A stretch of DNA of 64,000 bases. It comes from Hypholoma sublateritium FD-334 SS-4 (Eukaryota; Basidiomycota; Agaricomycetes; Agaricales; Strophariaceae). Below are positions 60,520 through 64,000 of the stretch, in pieces (within the stretch, counting starts at the first letter, position 1; each line of letters starts with the position of its first letter). The DNA lies in assembly GCA_000827495.1 (NCBI GenBank), contig KN817568.1:140704-204703 (forward strand), written 5' to 3'. Both the position numbers and the translations under genes were made by a program. The notes under the pieces are model-generated. The model saw only the letters and a program-made list of their open reading frames with translations. It ran no database searches and was not told where the DNA came from.

Positions 60520-61070
60520 ATGTGGGTGCGCGTTTTGGCGCGGTTCTCGCGCTTTTTCGGCGGCACCGTCATGTTTTGAAGGATGTTTTTATGCAGGAAA
60601 AGGGGTATTGGTGAGTTTAGTCTTTAAAACGCGACGTGGAACTTCGGGCTGACTGTGAGCGTGCTTCACAGCACCCGCGTTCGCCATCTTGCCGCCGCCA
60701 GATCGTGGGGGTCTTGCATGTGTGGCTCATTGAATGACACCCCCGTCGAGGGCGCAAGAGGTGTAACTCCTCTTTCACTTTTGCTTGCGTTGATGGCTGA
60801 TTGATCTGTGGCCAGTGCGGTCGCCTGAGAATTCCCGGGCCCAGCCCTCTGTAACGTTGAACACAGTGTCGTAGCTCTCGACGGCCGGAGTTCTCCCGTC
60901 TGATGCATCCGAGCGTGGGGCAGGCTAGGAGAACCATATGTCCATGCGATGGAATACATTTGTGGGCTATCGGTCAGCCGTACACTCTCAATCATTAAGT
61001 AAATAATGGCACAATTTGATTAGCGCGTAGAAAATATTTACATTCCGAAGTAAACGCTGGTGGGTGAAGC
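60520..61070 (-). repeat. 3' flanking block of N5, matching that of N3
   Basis: Same landmarks as 37,699-38,235 in the same orientation relative to the gene, ending with the AGTTTAGTCTTTAAAA and TTTTGAAGGATG stretch. This supports duplication of N3 and N5 from a common unit that reaches beyond the coding part. Confidence 0.55.
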
Positions 61071-63230
61071 TTATCGACGCCGTTTCTTCGCCCTGCCTTG
61101 ATCCTGTCTGCTCGTGCCCGGCGCCGTAGTTGGCTCGCCTGATGATGTCGACGGCGTTATTTGGGGACGCGATCTGAAGCTCCGGCGGGGCGTTCCTTCT
61201 ACGTCGACATCGCGACTTGCACCTCGCTTCCGTCCTCTAGGTTTAACGTGCTGGCTCGTTGCGTCTGCGTCTGTCGCGGGTCCATTGCGGGAGATATCTA
61301 GTGCATCAATCGCTGTTGACGCTGGTCTTGTCTCCTCGGTCCGCTGCCGCGCCTCGGCCGCCTTTTCGCTCTCTATCTGAGCGAGGATTTCTGAGATATC
61401 GTGGTTCTTTTGAAATCTGGACATATGAATGGAATCGGTCCGGGTCTCAGGGTCAAAAATGTATCGTGTGGTGCAATTAAGCTGGCATCGGTACAGTTCT
61501 CCGTCATCCCCGAAGTCCTGTGCCGTCATTTTTTTGAGCAAGTGTAATATGATTAAGTATATGAATTACGTACCACTTTCCTGAGTGCTGTAAGATAATC
61601 ATTTAACGCAAAAGGATTCCCAGCTTGGCGACAATTGAATGAAAGCACATGCTTTCGCAACTCAGCAGTTCCTTCTGCATATTGGAGGAAAGCAGAGGGG
61701 ATATCCAACTTAACTTCAATTGGTTAAATTATGATTGTCCATTACTTTGGAGTAGACCACACACCTATTGGTCTCCCTGCAGACATTTTGGAAAACCAGT
61801 AGACAGAAATACGTGTGCACCAGATTCTCTTATCAAGAAAGTAGCCCTGGGATCGAGTTTTGTCGAGGAGGAAGTCTGGGAGTGATGCATGGAGAAAGCG
61901 GATTGAATCTTCTTCGTAGACAAGAACAGAGGATAAGTCCGCCAATAGAACAGGTATGTCATTGATTATAGAACAGTTTTCAATGAAGGGTCGTAGATTC
62001 CAGTGGCTGAATATAGTCCAGGCAAGAATGAGCGAAGTGCGATCAATATCCTCAATCCGGGAGAAGATGTGTCGATAGAGGGCATCAAGCTGAGCGAACG
62101 GCGTTAAATTTCCAGTTGGTCGCAGGCCACGGATAATCTCAAGCTGCTGACCAGGATTCCGGCGAGGAGACAATAGAAAGTTTATGACCACGGACGCATA
62201 AATGAACTGGCCTGATGATTTATCAACAATACCTTGAACATGCGCAGGGTCGGGCCAGTTGGTGTCGAGATGGTCCTTGAATGGGTGTGTAGTTTTGATT
62301 TGCGCAAATTTGTCGTTGAGGAAAAGGCGAATGTCAGCATCTGGGAGGTAATGGTCGTCGAGTGCTAATTGTTGTAAATTTGTCGCAACCTCGTACGATT
62401 GAAATATTTGCTTCAATTGGTTTTCAGCACGACTGCCAAAGAATGCAATAATTGGGAGTTCTCGACTGCGGAGGAAATCGGCAATCAAGTGGATAAGGTT
62501 GGTCTGGTTGTCATCGCCGCTACACTCGTCTACACCATCGAACAGTAAAACAACAACACTGAGAGGAGACACGGAATTCAGCTGTCGAAGTGGATCAAAG
62601 ACCAGATATCTCAACTGCGTTTCGAGCGATTTCGTGAATACAAGAGGATCGGACTGGATTTTGGGGGTAATGATTGGCAAGAGGTCGGGTATTTGTTGGA
62701 TAAGCTGATGTACGAGCGTTGCGACAACTGGTTCGATGGTGTTTCGTGTAGCATCAGTACGGAAGAAAAAGAATCTGGCAATAGGGATATTCTGTGCGAG
62801 GCAGAGAGCTACGATCGACCTAGCGATCGCTGATTTTCCTGCTCCCGCTGCGCCGTTCAGCCACAGCATCCACTGAATACGCATGACGGTGGGCAGAATC
62901 CAGTTCATGATATCGTCCTGGACAGCCTCGCGGGTATTCGGATGGCATTTCGGTGCATCAACCTTTTGCGCAGAGTCGAAAGCCGACGTCGCTACGTGCG
63001 CTTGAAGGTGGGTGAATCCGTCTGCATTGGTATGGATATCCTGTCAGTGTCCTGCTCATTGACTGGGAATTTATTGATACCGTACCCTTCTCATTGTAGC
63101 AGTTATGCACGGCGGCAACAGTAGGCGGCGGGTGATTATTTTGCATAAATGTCCCGTCATGAATATTGATAGTCGTTCCTCGTTCGCCGTGGAACATCGC
63201 ATTGGTCGCAGGGAGATGTTGTCGCTCCAT
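61071..63230 (-). CDS. NACHT-type NLR protein, paralogue N5
   Basis: Exons 63230-63086, 63021-61765, 61713-61574 and 61517-61071 give about 662 residues. The first intron is 64 nt and contains in-frame stops, so it must be spliced; this copy looks broken only if the intron is missed. The N-terminus carries I-N-I-H-D-G-T-F-M-Q-N-N followed by P-P-P. Then come D-G-F-T-H-L-Q, Walker A G-A-A-G-A-G-K-S, Walker B L-L-F-D-G-V-D-E-C and F-F-G-S-R. The linker has E-L-R-K-H-V and L-T-A-L-R-K-V; the tail starts D-F-G-D-D-G-E-L-Y and ends in basic text with R-G-R-K-R-G-A and K-K-R-R-R, a likely nuclear-localisation type of sequence. Every splice junction keeps phase. It has the best preserved promoter block of the array and is the most probable functional member. 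Confidence 0.83.
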
Positions 63231-63289
63231 AACGGGATGGTCAGAGGGGAACGCAAGACAAGTAACAAAGATGTGGTATACTCAACCAA

Positions 63290-63362
63290 GGGTATAAGTG
63301 GCCGATGTAAATGCTCTGCATGCGCATTGCCTCGCACGCACCGCTGCCGCAAGGCAATGCAG
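63290..63362 (-). promoter_or_regulatory. Conserved promoter block of N5 with a 9-bp dyad
   Basis: On the minus strand GCATTGCCT and AGGCAATGC form an inverted pair with a 19-base spacer, followed by GCATTTACATC and the TATA-like ACTTATAC (63291-63298), about 65 bases before the ATG. The dyad could be an operator-like site for a regulator; this is inference from symmetry and conservation. Confidence 0.55.
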
Positions 63363-63379
63363 GCGTAAAAATAGACGTG

Positions 63380-64000
63380 TAATCACCACTGAATTTCTCC
63401 GATGTCGCGGCATAGTGCTATCTTTTTTGCAAGCCGCGTCTCTTATAAAAGTGGATTTCCGCAGCCGCGCCAGAACAGCGCCTACGTTCATATTCTGTGC
63501 GCGGCGGCGCGCACTTCGATATAAGTACAAATGCTACAAATGCTGTAGTGCGGTCGTGGCGCAGGCGTGTCCCGCACTCGGAGCGCGCTGTCTAACAGTG
63601 CGGCGCGTGTTATCCCCGTGTTCAGCGGGCACGCCGCATGGGGCCAGGGAGGTGCTGCTTCCCGGACAAGGTGATGCCGCGCTCAGCAAGGAGTAGAAGT
63701 GTGTAAGGACGCATCGCATGCGTGCAATGAGTGGCGATGAACGGCTGTGCTGGAATGGCGCGCGGTGAGGCGTGTGGCAAAGGGCTGGGGTTATGACATG
63801 CTCGTTTACTCATGAAGCCGCGGACTTCGCAGGGAGTTGGGAGGCAACGCACGCACGGGCAGGCGGGACGGTCTGGCGCGAGGGTGCAGCAAGGTGAACA
63901 TGATGTACGTGGGACACCTGTCGTACATGCAGTCGCCGCCCACAATAGCATCGCGCGCACCCCACCCACCTCCGCCCGCGGACGCCAAAGACGACCACCT
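63380..64000. repeat. GC-rich repeat end, related to 49.15-49.76 kb
   Basis: 63,660-63,920 aligns with 49,560-49,760 in the same orientation. 63,380-63,640 is mixed. No gene is supported. Confidence 0.45.

Noticed and set aside
61071..61541. Tail ORFs beginning M-T-A-Q-D-F-G as independent small genes next to each NLR
   Set aside because: A conserved acceptor inside the apparent start joins the tail in phase 0 to the linker exon in every copy.
62958..63230. N5 and N4 as frameshifted pseudogenes
   Set aside because: A 64/65-nt intron with GT and AG ends at the position of the paralogues' 66-nt intron restores the frame exactly.
1..64000. Subtelomeric position
   Set aside because: No TTAGGG or CCCTAA arrays or other telomere-type repeats were seen; repeat richness alone is not evidence.

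Overview
The window reads as a gene-poor, repeat-rich stretch of a filamentous basidiomycete (agaricomycete-type) genome. The reasons are short 45-80 nt GT/AG introns, NACHT-type NLR proteins of the kind expanded in mushroom-forming fungi, a Plavaka-type DNA transposon, and a multipass membrane protein with a C-terminal signature that I recognise from agaricomycete hypothetical proteins. Nothing was run; all homologies were seen by eye.

Layout. 0-7.6 kb holds a possible 3' end of a gene, a small secreted cysteine-rich protein (439-1175) and a 7-exon membrane protein (5447-7616). From 13.3 to 63.2 kb there is a dispersed array of five paralogous NACHT genes, called N1 to N5 here: N1 13288-15472 (-), N2 19694-21606 (-), N3 35505-37698 (+), N4 45505-47677 (-), N5 61071-63230 (-). 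Two relics belong to the same family (18.9-19.2 kb and 27.7-28.3 kb). All five genes fit one 4-exon model with conserved intron positions and phases, and all lack WD40 or ankyrin repeats. They have a short N-terminal motif of the form I-N-I-H-x-G-T-F-x-Q-x-N (absent from N4), a NACHT core, a linker exon and a basic C-terminal tail exon. Four share a promoter-proximal block, and at least N3, N5 and one relic share a 3' flanking block.

Between the NACHT genes lie very GC- and CpG-rich interspersed repeats (clear copies at 29.8-32.6, 40.0-42.4 and 49.6-60 kb), built partly from roughly 0.64-kb internal units. The third copy has been split twice: by a 1,310-bp non-autonomous element with terminal inverted repeats and a TA target duplication (49803-51112), and by a complete 6,541-bp Plavaka-type transposon with terminal inverted repeats and a 6-bp CTTTAG target duplication (51705-58245). 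The transposon carries two genes in the same direction, separated only by TAA-A-ATG. All 11 ambiguous bases I found in the window fall inside this transposon.

Other structure includes a 311-bp near-identical inverted repeat around a 989-bp spacer that contains a spliced unknown gene (42.6-44.3 kb), a decameric minisatellite (38.2 and 39.0 kb), a perfect 22-bp hairpin (25.9 kb) and an inverted repeat overlapping the 3' end of the secreted-protein gene. The region behaves like an NLR nursery: duplicated genes keep their promoters while transposons and GC-rich repeats expand between them.
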